Source of the DNA: Kushneria phyllosphaerae
GTDB taxonomy: Bacteria; Pseudomonadota; Gammaproteobacteria; Pseudomonadales; Halomonadaceae
Assembly: GCF_900312995.1 (NCBI RefSeq)
Contig: NZ_ONZI01000005.1
Span: 1 to 64,000, forward strand
Direction of reading: 5' to 3'
DNA length: 64,000 bases
Part shown: piece after piece, positions 27,520 through 35,469 of the stretch
Position numbering within the stretch: the stretch's first letter is position 1
Layout: every line of letters begins with the position of its first letter
The notes under the pieces: model-generated
The model's database searches: none
What the model saw: the letters and a program-made list of their open reading frames with translations, nothing else
Told to the model about the DNA's origin: nothing
Program-made: the position numbers and the translations under genes

Positions 27520-27701
27520 CAGCGCCTCCCTGTCGGGCGAGGCCCGCGCGGCATTCCCAGACGCCCCACGCCTTTTCGCAAATGGCGCCGCAGCACGAAC
27601 TCGGCGGCCTGATCCAGCGTTTCCAACCCCTGCTGCTGGCGTACCGCTTCAAGCACGCGGCGGTCGCCATCGTTCGGGGACATTTCAACTTGTCTTGTCA
27701 T
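27519..27701 (-). CDS. Small phage protein, possible ribbon-helix-helix type
   Basis: 60 residues, ATG at 27701 preceded by GAGGTACTC. DRRVLEAVRQQQGLETLDQAAEFVLRR looks like a short helical DNA-binding or antitoxin-like module with a basic tail. It abuts ogr (TGATG). Confidence 0.5.
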   Translation of the reverse strand: MTRQVEMSPNDGDRRVLEAVRQQQGLETLDQAAEFVLRRHLRKGVGRLGMPRGPRPTGRR

Positions 27702-27741
27702 GAGTACCTCGCGAGGTCCTGAGAGGGCGTCCCGTCGGCAC

Positions 27742-27969
27742 TTAATGGAGATTTGCGACTGGCTTGAAATCCATCATGCTGACGGTGTCGAACTCCTGCT
27801 GACTGGCAACGCCGAGCAGATCCAGCGCCGCGCGCATGACCAGCTCGCGCACCAGCGTGGCTTTTTCGGTGCCGGTATAGGCGACCAATGCTTCGATGAG
27901 GTCGTCCTCGAACTGGTCAAGATTGATACCGACACGGGCGGACTTGAGACGGGCGCGATCCCTGATCAT
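27742..27969 (-). CDS. Small phage protein, possible ribbon-helix-helix regulator
   Basis: 75 residues, ATG at 27969 after AAGGAATC. ARVGINLDQFEDDLIEALVAYTGTEKATLVRELVMRAA fits a beta strand plus two helices, as in Arc/MetJ-type regulators. Resemblance only. Confidence 0.5.
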   Translation of the reverse strand: MIRDRARLKSARVGINLDQFEDDLIEALVAYTGTEKATLVRELVMRAALDLLGVASQQEFDTVSMMDFKPVANLH

Positions 27970-27990
27970 GGTTTTGATTCCTTTTGATAG

Positions 27991-28212
27991 TTAGTGACTG
28001 ACGGGGGCAGAGTTGGATTCTGATTCGGCGCGGTAAGCTTCCATGCCCTTGAGACAAAACATCCGGGCCTGAGCAGACAGAGAGCGCATCTCTTCACCTG
28101 CAATCACTTCGAGGTTGGTGCGTTCGTCTTTTTTGAGCTGGAGCCAGATGGGCTTGGCATTGCAGCCATTGGGTACTCGCGTCACACGAGTCGGGGTCTT
28201 GGATTCACTCAT
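27991..28212 (-). CDS. Small phage protein, first gene of the early operon
   Basis: About 73 residues from the ATG at 28212 (MSESKTPTRVTRVPN); the frame continues 23 codons upstream through the operator region. AKPIWLQLKKDERTNLEVIAGEEMRSLSAQA resembles an Arc-like ribbon-helix-helix. Being first after the operators it could be a Cox-like or early regulator. Confidence 0.5.
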   Translation of the reverse strand: MSESKTPTRVTRVPNGCNAKPIWLQLKKDERTNLEVIAGEEMRSLSAQARMFCLKGMEAYRAESESNSAPVSH

Positions 28213-28258
28213 CGTGTATGATTTCCATTGGTTAACTATGGCAACACACACATGTTCG

Positions 28259-28304
28259 TTCACGTATTGTGAATCTGTCAATAGCGATTCGTGTATCGGT
28301 ACAC
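28259..28304. promoter_or_regulatory. Repressor operators between early operon and repressor gene
   Basis: Two palindromes lie in the 108-base divergent gap: TTCAC-gtatt-GTGAA at 28259-28273 and GTGTA-tcgg-TACAC at 28291-28304. They share the half-site character GTGTA/GTGAA. The second abuts the repressor's own start region, so autoregulation is likely. Promoter boxes were not assigned with confidence. Confidence 0.6.
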
Positions 28305-28320
28305 ATTTGGATATGCGTTG

Positions 28321-29040
28321 ATGAAAAAGGAACAGATCAGCCTAGCGACTGTTAAGAGGATGGCGACCACCTCAGCGGTCATTGACAGGATGAAAAGCCG
28401 GCTAGGTATCACTTATAACAAAGAGTTAGCTGATGCCCTTGGTGTCAGTACGGGTGCTATTGGCAACTGGAAGGCACGCGGCACTATTCCAATAGATGAG
28501 TGTCTCGCATTTTGTGAATCACACAACGTGTCTCTAGATTGGTTGGTTAGGGGACGAGGACCAGAGGAATCGTTTACTAATGCAATAGATTCACTTGCAA
28601 CTGCGGTTGAATTAAATGAATACATTTCCCGCTATTCGCAGATCCTTATCTATGACATTGAAGCCTCTGCGGGCAGCGGTCGTTTGTTCGATGATGAGCT
28701 GGTCGAAACCACTATCCAGTTCGATACCGAGCAGCTGCAGCGCGACGGGCTGGACCCGGCGCAGGTGGTGGGCGTGCGTGTTCGCGGGGATTCGATGGGG
28801 GAGACGCTGCACGACGGCGACCGCGTCCTGGTGGATCGCAGCAGCCGGACACCGGATGGCGTGTTCCTGCTGCGCATGGATGACGGCCTACGGATCAAGA
28901 GAGTGCAGCGCGTGGCCGGCGGCGGCTGGATGCTGATCAGTGATAACGCGCGTTACCAGCCCGAGCTGGTCGATCCGCTTTCTAACCAGAACGTCGAGAT
29001 TATCGGCGAGTGCGTCATGCGCATCGGGCGAATCGCGTAA
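28321..29040 (+). CDS. Prophage repressor, HTH plus S24 self-cleaving domain
   Basis: About 239 residues from the ATG at 28321; the frame begins 10 codons earlier and ATGs 13 and 23 codons further in are also possible, none with a strong ribosome site. Helix-turn-helix at about 36-56 (NKELADALGVSTGAIGNWK). The cleavage site Ala117-Gly118 is in EASAGSG, the catalytic Ser158 in RGDSMG and Lys193 in LRIKRVQ. It should keep the prophage silent and be inactivated by RecA-stimulated self-cleavage, making the prophage SOS-inducible. Confidence 0.92.
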   Translation: MKKEQISLATVKRMATTSAVIDRMKSRLGITYNKELADALGVSTGAIGNWKARGTIPIDECLAFCESHNVSLDWLVRGRGPEESFTNAIDSLATAVELNEYISRYSQILIYDIEASAGSGRLFDDELVETTIQFDTEQLQRDGLDPAQVVGVRVRGDSMGETLHDGDRVLVDRSSRTPDGVFLLRMDDGLRIKRVQRVAGGGWMLISDNARYQPELVDPLSNQNVEIIGECVMRIGRIA

Positions 29041-29060
29041 TACTATCGCGTCAGGTTTCG

Positions 29061-29073
29061 TAACACTGTGTTA
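29061..29073. promoter_or_regulatory. 13-base palindrome upstream of the membrane-protein gene
   Basis: TAACAC-T-GTGTTA is perfectly palindromic and lies 42 bases before the next ATG. It may be an operator or part of a promoter; the binding protein is unknown. Confidence 0.35.
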
Positions 29074-29114
29074 ATGGGATATTCTCAGCGTCTAATACAA
29101 CGCTGGGGATCATC

Positions 29115-30413
29115 ATGTTTGTGGGAATTGGCTTCATCATCTGCATGATTCTGGCCGCTATTATCGGGGTCAGGGTTGGACGCAATCGGCGCGCCAACGG
29201 TAAGGGCGCCATTTTCAGCTTTGTGACGGGAGCCTTCGGTGCTGTGGTCGCGGGCATTCTTCTGTTAATCGCCCTTGCCATCATCGATATCAGCATCAAT
29301 GGCAGCGACAGAGAAACAGAAGCATCCGAGCCCGCCGTCAGTGAACAGTCATCGTCACCCGATACGTCTGATGACACCTCGAATACTTCCGAGTCTGCGG
29401 CTGCCACTAACGATGGCCCCAAGCAGTTCGATGATGTCATTGCTATGGCTGAAGATTTCAACGACTACCCGCCTGAGTTCAACGAGTTTTCCGTCGTCGA
29501 TTCCGACCCCCTGCATATCCAGCTTTTGCCGACCGTTGTCGAGGGCGATCTTAACGAGGTTGTTCACGACACCAACTGGCGCGCGGCACTTTACGGGGCT
29601 TATAACACCTTCATCCACACCGATGCCGATCATGTCATCGTGGATGCCATTCCGAGGCAGTACGCCAGCCTGATGGATCGTGACTCCCCCGAACTGCTGG
29701 ATGATCAAAAAATCACCCTGAATCTGAGCCGTGATGAGGCGCTGGAAGTCGTTCAGTCTCTGATTGACGTGGACAGCCTGGAAGGCCTTAAGGCTCGCGA
29801 CCCGGAGTGGGACTTTTACGGCTGGACGGAGGACTGGAACAGCATTTACTACACCGAGGGAGATCCGGGCCTCGATGCTTTCATCGATGCGCTTGAACCA
29901 TATACCCAGGGTGGGGAAATCTCGACCAATCCCACTTCTGCCGAAAGCGCCAAAAGCGCTGAAATCGAGGCGGGTAGCGATCTGGGCTTTGATGCCAAAA
30001 CCTTTGCCAGCCGTTTCAATTCTGCCATGGCCGATCTGGGCCAGCCCTACCGCGCAGAGGGCAATGTCGATAATAGTGGCGTGCAGGGTGTCTTTCAGGA
30101 GATGTTCAGCGAACACCTGGCCGTGACCGGCACGGTCAAACCCGAATCCGGCGCGGTGAATGGCGTCATCTTTATGGGCACCGGCGATGGCACGCAAGAA
30201 TCCGGAGCACGCGTCATGGTCGTGGCATCCGGCGTCGTGGCCGCCACTCAGCCGGATATGAGCGTCCAGAACGCGTTCGACGTGGTGATGTCGTTGCTGC
30301 AATCCTACGACGGCGGCGAAGCTGTCTCGAATACCCTTAATGGCGTGAAATATACCTACCAGCGCAGCGATATGATCGGCAACATGTTGTCGGTCGATTC
30401 CGCCGAGAGCTGA
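29115..30413 (+). CDS. Prophage cargo: two-span membrane protein with large acidic domain
   Basis: 432 residues. Two membrane segments (about 3-20 and 33-59) flank an Arg/Lys-rich loop (VGRNRRANGKGA), so by the positive-inside rule the rest should face the periplasm. A Ser/Thr/Asp/Glu-rich linker (about 62-105) leads to a first domain (115-260) and a second at the C-terminus (about 290-430). The gene has its own upstream gap and terminator. No family recognised. Position next to the repressor and the periplasmic domain suggest lysogenic conversion or superinfection exclusion; this is inference. Confidence 0.6.
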   Translation: MFVGIGFIICMILAAIIGVRVGRNRRANGKGAIFSFVTGAFGAVVAGILLLIALAIIDISINGSDRETEASEPAVSEQSSSPDTSDDTSNTSESAAATNDGPKQFDDVIAMAEDFNDYPPEFNEFSVVDSDPLHIQLLPTVVEGDLNEVVHDTNWRAALYGAYNTFIHTDADHVIVDAIPRQYASLMDRDSPELLDDQKITLNLSRDEALEVVQSLIDVDSLEGLKARDPEWDFYGWTEDWNSIYYTEGDPGLDAFIDALEPYTQGGEISTNPTSAESAKSAEIEAGSDLGFDAKTFASRFNSAMADLGQPYRAEGNVDNSGVQGVFQEMFSEHLAVTGTVKPESGAVNGVIFMGTGDGTQESGARVMVVASGVVAATQPDMSVQNAFDVVMSLLQSYDGGEAVSNTLNGVKYTYQRSDMIGNMLSVDSAES

Positions 30414-30420
30414 TTATCAG

Positions 30421-30443
30421 GCCGCCCCATGGGGCGGCTTTTT
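30421..30443 (+). terminator. Terminator after the cargo membrane gene
   Basis: GCCGCCCC / GGGGCGGC stem followed by TTTTT. Confidence 0.88.
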
Positions 30444-30463
30444 CACGCAGTACTGAGGCCGCC

Positions 30464-30697
30464 ATGTTCTGGGAAATCGGATATACCCTCTGCACCGTGC
30501 TAACGATCACCGTTGCCGTGTACGTCATGCGCGATCAGCGCGGCAGGGGCCGGGGCGCCATCGCCGGCTTTGCGGCAGGCCTTGTTGCCGGCGGCATTAC
30601 AATGGTTGTCCTGTTGGTTGCGCTGGTCATGCTGGCCACGCCCGACAGCCGGATTGAGACGGTCGAGCCTATCACCGAGCAACGGCCAGCCACGTAA
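30464..30697 (+). CDS. Prophage cargo: short paralogue of the preceding membrane protein
   Basis: 77 residues with the same plan as the N-terminus of the gene at 29115: MF-x-x-IG start, first span, basic loop (RDQRGRGRGAIAGF), second span, and a similar acidic tail (DSRIETVEPITEQ against SDRETEASEPAVSEQ). It ends where the large domain would begin. It could be a truncated duplicate or a real small partner subunit. Confidence 0.55.
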   Translation: MFWEIGYTLCTVLTITVAVYVMRDQRGRGRGAIAGFAAGLVAGGITMVVLLVALVMLATPDSRIETVEPITEQRPAT

Positions 30698-30715
30698 CCG
30701 ATCTGCAGACAGCAA

Positions 30716-30742
30716 AAGCCGCCTACATCGGGCGGCTTTTTT
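30716..30742 (+). terminator. Terminator after the short membrane gene
   Basis: AAGCCGCC / GGCGGCTT stem with a 6-base loop and T run. Confidence 0.85.
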
Positions 30743-30783
30743 GTAATTGGATGTAACACCTGCTGCTAATCTTGGGTTATCTT

Positions 30784-30803
30784 GACTGTACGTACATACA
30801 GTA
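30784..30803. promoter_or_regulatory. LexA (SOS) box
   Basis: GACTGTACGTACATACAGTA matches the enterobacterial/gamma LexA consensus TACTGT-N8-ACAGTA at 19 of 20 constrained or permitted positions, with the required CTGT-N8-ACAG core. It lies 16 bases before the ATG of the next gene, after GGAGAAGG. Confidence 0.85.
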
Positions 30804-30819
30804 AGGAGAAGGCGACCCC

Positions 30820-31167
30820 ATGCACGCGCAATATCTCGGCCCCGTCGATTGCCGCCCCGATCCATCCCTGATGTTTCTCGACCTGCACCGCTACCCACCT
30901 ACCTGTTACCTGATGCGCGCGGGCGAGGATGCCGGCGTGGGCGGCCCGGTGACCGAGGGCGATGTACTAATCGTCGATGAGGCGCGCCACCCCACCCATG
31001 GCGATCTCGCCGTGATCATGATCGACGGCGTGCGCGAGGTGTTCCAGACGCTGCGCGTTGGCCCGCAGTTCCGATATCAGCCGGTGGGTGGTGGTGCGAG
31101 CCGACGGATCACGCCGGATCTGGTGCTGGGCGTGGTGGTCAGTCTGGTGCGTCGCTGTGCGGTCTAG
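30820..31167 (+). CDS. SOS-controlled S24-like protein without protease residues
   Basis: 115 residues. VTEGDVLIVDEARHPTHGDLAVIMIDG aligns with the UmuD/LexA S24 core (GDxLIVD...GDIV). The Ser of the GDSM motif and the catalytic Lys are both absent (AGEDAGVGG; GVREVFQTLR). It is therefore probably not a protease. A LexA box overlaps its promoter region. A plausible role is an antirepressor or modulator that pairs with the S24 domain of the repressor or LexA, in the manner of LexA-controlled Tum of phage 186, though it is not a Tum homologue by eye. Confidence 0.65.
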   Translation: MHAQYLGPVDCRPDPSLMFLDLHRYPPTCYLMRAGEDAGVGGPVTEGDVLIVDEARHPTHGDLAVIMIDGVREVFQTLRVGPQFRYQPVGGGASRRITPDLVLGVVVSLVRRCAV

Positions 31168-31484
31168 CCGAACAGCTCTGCCACGGACTGCGGCAATGAT
31201 GCGCCCTGGCTTTTCCGGAACGAATAGTAGATGCGCTGCGACTCGCGGCGGGTATCGACGAGCCCGGCATCACGTAGCACCTTGAGATTCTGCGACAGCG
31301 CCGACTGCCCAAGAGCGATCCATTCATTGATCTGCCCCACCTGCATTTCACCCTCGGCGGCCAATATCTTGAGCACTCGGTATCTATCCGGATGCGCCAT
31401 GGCTCTGAATATTGTCACTTCGTGATCATGCTGACCATCGATAGCGGAATGATCATCGAGGATAAAAATGGTTCTGGCATTCAT
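31164..31484 (-). CDS. ArsR-family winged-helix regulator
   Basis: 106 residues from the ATG at 31484; a TTG lies four codons upstream. FRAMAHPDRYRVLKILAAEG, then GQSALSQNLKVLRDAGLVDTRRESQRIYYS is the ArsR/SmtB winged helix-turn-helix. The metal-binding CVC box of arsenic or zinc sensors is absent (the region reads EGEMQVGQINEW), so it may respond to something else. Its stop overlaps that of the convergent S24-like gene. Confidence 0.85.
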   Translation of the reverse strand: MNARTIFILDDHSAIDGQHDHEVTIFRAMAHPDRYRVLKILAAEGEMQVGQINEWIALGQSALSQNLKVLRDAGLVDTRRESQRIYYSFRKSQGASLPQSVAELFG

Positions 31485-31746
31485 GACGGCGTCCAATTCA
31501 TACGGAATGACTGATGTATCGGCGGAAAGCGTAAGTCATTGAGAGCGGGGGCCATGTGATGCTTTCTGATTCTTATATGTCAATGGATTGCAATGTTTGC
31601 TCTGGAAGCTTGGTCACTTTCGCTCTGATGGAATGTAGAATGCGCGCCAATCCGTATTTTTATAGCTAGGCGTTGCAAGCAGTTTGGCTTGTAGCCTAAT
31701 CTACAACTTTTACTGTTTTTTCTTACAGTGTTTGAGGCAGCCTAGA

Positions 31747-32964
31747 GTGACGCACAACACACTTACCATGATTGACCTTTTTGCCGGAGCCGGTGGGCTT
31801 TCTGAGGGATTGAGAGAAGCTGGCTTCAAAAGCTTATATGCGAATGAGGTTATGCGTCGTTATTCCGAGACCTATGCCGCGAACCACAAGGAAACTGTTG
31901 TTGATCAGCGTGACATCCGTGAAGTCGACGCAAAGGTGGTTCGAGCCGGGCTAGGTATCGAAAAAGGAGAGCTGGATCTTATTGCAGGAGGGCCGCCTTG
32001 TCAGGGGTTTTCGATCAATGCTCCGAAACGGTCCTCTGAAGATCAGCGTAATCACCTGTTTAAAGAATATCTGCGTTTTGTAGATGAGTTTTTGCCTAAA
32101 GCAGTATTGATTGAAAATGTCCCTGGTCTGGTTTCTTTTGAAGGTGGTTCGACACTGCAAGCTATTTTAACTTCTTTGGAAGACCACGGTTACAATGCCG
32201 ATGTAAAAATACTTTATGCGCCGCATTACGGTGTGCCACAAACACGCTGGCGCACTATTGTTATCGGCATGCGTGATAAAGAAGCTCTCAGTGGAGTATT
32301 TCCTGAGCCAGTGAGATATGGGCCTTTACGTGTCAATTTTACTTCAAGTTTTGCAGGCAGAAATATTGTCGCTTTTCCAAATAAACTTGAACTTGAATTG
32401 AATCCGTTTTTAACAGTAAAAGATGCTATCGATGATTTACCAATAATAGAAAATGGAGGTGTCTGTAGTGAGAGCCAAGGCTACAGAACAGAGCCTCAAA
32501 ATGAATTTCAATTAGTCATGAGAGCAGGGTCTCAGTGCATTTTAAACCATGAGACACCTCGTCTCAGCAAGGTTAATACTGAAAGAATGAAGCATATCCC
32601 TCCTGGAGGAAATTGGACGGATATACCTTTCGATCTATTGCCTAAAGGTATGCAACGTGCACGTCGGTCTGATCATACAAAGAGATATGGAAGAGTTGAT
32701 CCCGATGGTTTGGCATCCACGATTCTGACCAAATGTGACCCTCACTGGGGTGCATATTTTCATTATAACCAAGATCGTATTTTTTCGGTAAGGGAAGCTG
32801 CCAGAATACAAACATTTCCAGACAGCTTTCGCTTTATTGGCTCGCGTATTGAGCAGTATGAACAAGTAGGAAATGCTGTGCCTCCCTTATTGGCTGCAGC
32901 GATAGGGAAGTCTCTCGCTGAGGCTTTGGGTTACCAAACAGAGGCATTAATTAAGGTGGTTTAA
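31747..32964 (+). CDS. DNA (cytosine-5) methyltransferase of a restriction-modification pair
   Basis: About 405 residues from a GTG at 31747; an ATG at 31768 is the alternative. C5-MTase motifs in order: I DLFAGAGGLSEG (10-21), IV GGPPCQGFS with catalytic Cys85, VI ENVPG (123-127), VIII QTRWR (165-169), IX REAARIQTFPD, X QVGNAVPP. It should protect host DNA from the enzyme encoded next. The gene is clearly AT-richer than the phage genes around it, showing separate acquisition. One-base stop/start overlap (TAATG) with the endonuclease gene. Confidence 0.95.
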   Translation: MTHNTLTMIDLFAGAGGLSEGLREAGFKSLYANEVMRRYSETYAANHKETVVDQRDIREVDAKVVRAGLGIEKGELDLIAGGPPCQGFSINAPKRSSEDQRNHLFKEYLRFVDEFLPKAVLIENVPGLVSFEGGSTLQAILTSLEDHGYNADVKILYAPHYGVPQTRWRTIVIGMRDKEALSGVFPEPVRYGPLRVNFTSSFAGRNIVAFPNKLELELNPFLTVKDAIDDLPIIENGGVCSESQGYRTEPQNEFQLVMRAGSQCILNHETPRLSKVNTERMKHIPPGGNWTDIPFDLLPKGMQRARRSDHTKRYGRVDPDGLASTILTKCDPHWGAYFHYNQDRIFSVREAARIQTFPDSFRFIGSRIEQYEQVGNAVPPLLAAAIGKSLAEALGYQTEALIKVV

Positions 32965-33878
32965 TGGCTTCAACGATTTGGGAATTTTTTGGGTATCGTA
33001 GCACCGATACCTCACAGACAGCTTTACAAGCATCGGAACAAGCCCGATGTCCTTTCATCGATGAACCTTGTGAAAAGACCATCAATGTAAATAATGAACG
33101 TAAGCGCTCCGGTGTTTGCACTATAAAGCCTACAACCTCTGAACCTGTAATTTGCTGTCCTATCCGGCTATATGCTGATGGCTATCAAATTTTAAGGGAT
33201 GTTGCAGATAAAGCTTTTTCGAAAGGTTTGCCCCTGATCAACGGACGGAAAGCACTAGAATATTCCTCTAAAGAAGGAGCTAAATGTGTAGCTGTCTTTG
33301 GGCAACGCTGGGGAGGGGAGCTGAGACTGCCTCAAAAATCTGGTAAAGGGGGTTACTTCGTTGATTGGGTACTGGCTTTGATCGATGCCAATGGGCAATT
33401 GGAGGAGTTCGTAGCGATCGAAGTCCAGACTATCGATACAACCGGAAATTACCGCGAAGGTGTACTCGAGCTTGAATCCGAAAGGCAAATTATAAAAACA
33501 TCCGCTGGTCTAAACTGGGAAAATGTTAGCAAAAGAATATTGCCTCAGATTATTTATAAAGGACAGGTGCTACAGCGGGAAGATCTTTGCCGCAAAGGGT
33601 TGTTTTTCATTTGCCCTGCACCAGTTTACAGCAGAATTCTTGACAGGCTTGGTGGTCAAAGTGGTTTGGCTGAATATTCTCTTCAGCCGGCTTCTATAAC
33701 CTTTATGTCCTATCATCATTCTGAGAGTGATTGTCATGATGGACAGTTCGTTCCAATCGAATTGGATGAGTCAAGATCGACCACTGTATATAAGGTGCAA
33801 GAGGCTTTTAATAATGTTACTTTGCCAGATAGAAATGTGTATGAATCAGCTATACGTAAAGCTTTAGGTTTCAAGTAA
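32964..33878 (+). CDS. NotI-family type II restriction endonuclease
   Basis: 304 residues. N-terminal cysteines 29, 36, 52 and 65 (RCPF, PCEK, GVC, CCP) match in order the four-cysteine iron-binding fold of NotI. The catalytic core GGELRLPQ, FVDWVLAL (Asp134) and AIEVQTID (Glu153, Gln155) matches the NotI D-E-x-Q site (GGELSISK, FDWTLAE, LEIQTMD). The specificity-determining regions differ, so the recognition sequence cannot be assumed to be GCGGCCGC. AT-rich like its partner methyltransferase. Confidence 0.88.
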   Translation: MASTIWEFFGYRSTDTSQTALQASEQARCPFIDEPCEKTINVNNERKRSGVCTIKPTTSEPVICCPIRLYADGYQILRDVADKAFSKGLPLINGRKALEYSSKEGAKCVAVFGQRWGGELRLPQKSGKGGYFVDWVLALIDANGQLEEFVAIEVQTIDTTGNYREGVLELESERQIIKTSAGLNWENVSKRILPQIIYKGQVLQREDLCRKGLFFICPAPVYSRILDRLGGQSGLAEYSLQPASITFMSYHHSESDCHDGQFVPIELDESRSTTVYKVQEAFNNVTLPDRNVYESAIRKALGFK

Positions 33879-34024
33879 CTGGTCTAATGTATGCGTTAAT
33901 AAAGTGCTTTTTAGTGGCCTGATTTATTTGCACTAAATACAAAATGCAGGCGTGCATAATTATAGAGGTTTTTGCTCGATTTAAATCGATAAGTTTATCT
34001 GCTTTATATACCTGAGCTGCTTTC

Positions 34025-35023
34025 TTATGCTGACTGCGTCTCGCATTTTATTTTCGTGCCATACCCCGAGTCATTCAGCGAGTCCTCGACCTCTGTCACC
34101 AGCCAGCCGGTGCCGTCGATCTGCGGCTTCCAGCCGCGCAGGGTGATGGGCGTTTCGGGGGTGATGTCGGCGCGCCCGTGGGCCATCGTCAGCTCGAACT
34201 CGGCGGTGCCACGCTGGATGCGTCGCAGCTCCGACTTTGCGGCCTCTAGCGCATCCGCCTCGCTAGCGTAAGTGGCGCGCAGATCCTTGAACTTTTCCCC
34301 CTCGCCGGCGATGACCACCTGCCTTTTTCCACCGGCTTTGTCGTTCCAGAACGCTTTAACACCGCTGTAGCTGTCGCGATCCGTTTGATTGTAGCGGTGC
34401 TGGTCGCCGTCGCGGCGGGTGAGGGTGACGCCGGGCAGGGCGAGGCCGCTGGCTGTTAGTGCCTCGCCGGCGAGGGTAAACAGCATCCGTTCGGATTTGA
34501 CGGCGGCGATGGCGTCATAGCGCTGGCCGAGACGTGTCAAAAAATTGAGGTCCGACTCATCGGTCTGGTCGATGTGCCCCACACGGATGCCGCGCAGGGT
34601 ATCGCCGATCACCGGCGACAGTTCGTGGCGCTGGGCGATGGTGTCGACGATGTCGCCCAGGGTGATGTCATGCCAGCTTTGGCTGCGCTTGCCGGGCAGC
34701 AGGTTGCGCATGTCGGCGGCGCGGGCGCGGATGGTGAGCCGGTCAGGCGATCCGCTGTGCTCGATCTCATCGACCACAAAAATGCCCCGGTCGAGCAGGC
34801 CCTCATCCTGCCAGCCGATAGACACGGTGAGCTTTGCGCCCTTGGACGGCAGTTCGAGCTGTCCGTCATGGTCGGTCAGGGCGAGATCGAGCTGGTCGGC
34901 CTCCTGCCCGCGCTGGCTTGTGATGCGCAGATTGATCAGGCGGCCATTGATGCGCGGGGTGATGTCCTGCCCGGCGATGGTGATGCGGTAGCTGGGCCGG
35001 CGATAGGTGGGCTGCTCTCTCAT
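34025..35023 (-). CDS. D: Phage late control gene D protein, baseplate hub
   Basis: 332 residues, the P2 gpD/gp27-like hub that joins tail tube to spike. Contains YRITIAGQDITPRINGRL near the start, DLALTDHDGQLELP and GQRYDAIAAVKSERMLF. It is the last gene of the F operon; ATGA overlap with U. Confidence 0.93.
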   Translation of the reverse strand: MREQPTYRRPSYRITIAGQDITPRINGRLINLRITSQRGQEADQLDLALTDHDGQLELPSKGAKLTVSIGWQDEGLLDRGIFVVDEIEHSGSPDRLTIRARAADMRNLLPGKRSQSWHDITLGDIVDTIAQRHELSPVIGDTLRGIRVGHIDQTDESDLNFLTRLGQRYDAIAAVKSERMLFTLAGEALTASGLALPGVTLTRRDGDQHRYNQTDRDSYSGVKAFWNDKAGGKRQVVIAGEGEKFKDLRATYASEADALEAAKSELRRIQRGTAEFELTMAHGRADITPETPITLRGWKPQIDGTGWLVTEVEDSLNDSGYGTKIKCETQSA

Positions 35024-35463
35024 ACGAACGCCCCGACCAGCCGGGCGCCGGTGTAGAGGGTCAGATCCCCGATCATGTCGGTGCGCTCGTCATCGACGTG
35101 TTCCAGCGTGAGGCTGAACTCGATTTTCGCGGCGGCACCATCCCGGTAGAGCGTGCTGCTGGTTTCATCGACGCCGGTCACTACCCATAGGCCGTACTGG
35201 CGCCCGGTACCCTCGACCAGTGGCCACGCCCGACCCTGATCAGCCATGTCGCGAATCTCATCTAGATCCACACGGCCACCCGTGAACTCGGGCAGCAGGG
35301 TGCCCGACAGGGTAATGGTGTCGGCACCGGGGCCGAGATACTGATAGGCGGGCCGGTCGCCGACGCGGGACTGGCTGGCGTGGCGCCATTCGGTGCGGCG
35401 CTGCAGCTCCTGATACGGCACGCTACTGGTCTGAAACACGAATATGCCCAAGGCCATCAGCAT
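35020..35463 (-). CDS. U: P2 gpU-like tail terminator protein
   Basis: 147 residues. Starts MLMALGIFVFQTSSVPYQELQR, close to P2 gpU. It caps the tail tube. Ribosome site AGGAG about 9 bases upstream. Confidence 0.93.
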   Translation of the reverse strand: MLMALGIFVFQTSSVPYQELQRRTEWRHASQSRVGDRPAYQYLGPGADTITLSGTLLPEFTGGRVDLDEIRDMADQGRAWPLVEGTGRQYGLWVVTGVDETSSTLYRDGAAAKIEFSLTLEHVDDERTDMIGDLTLYTGARLVGAFV

Positions 35464-35469
35464 GGTGAC

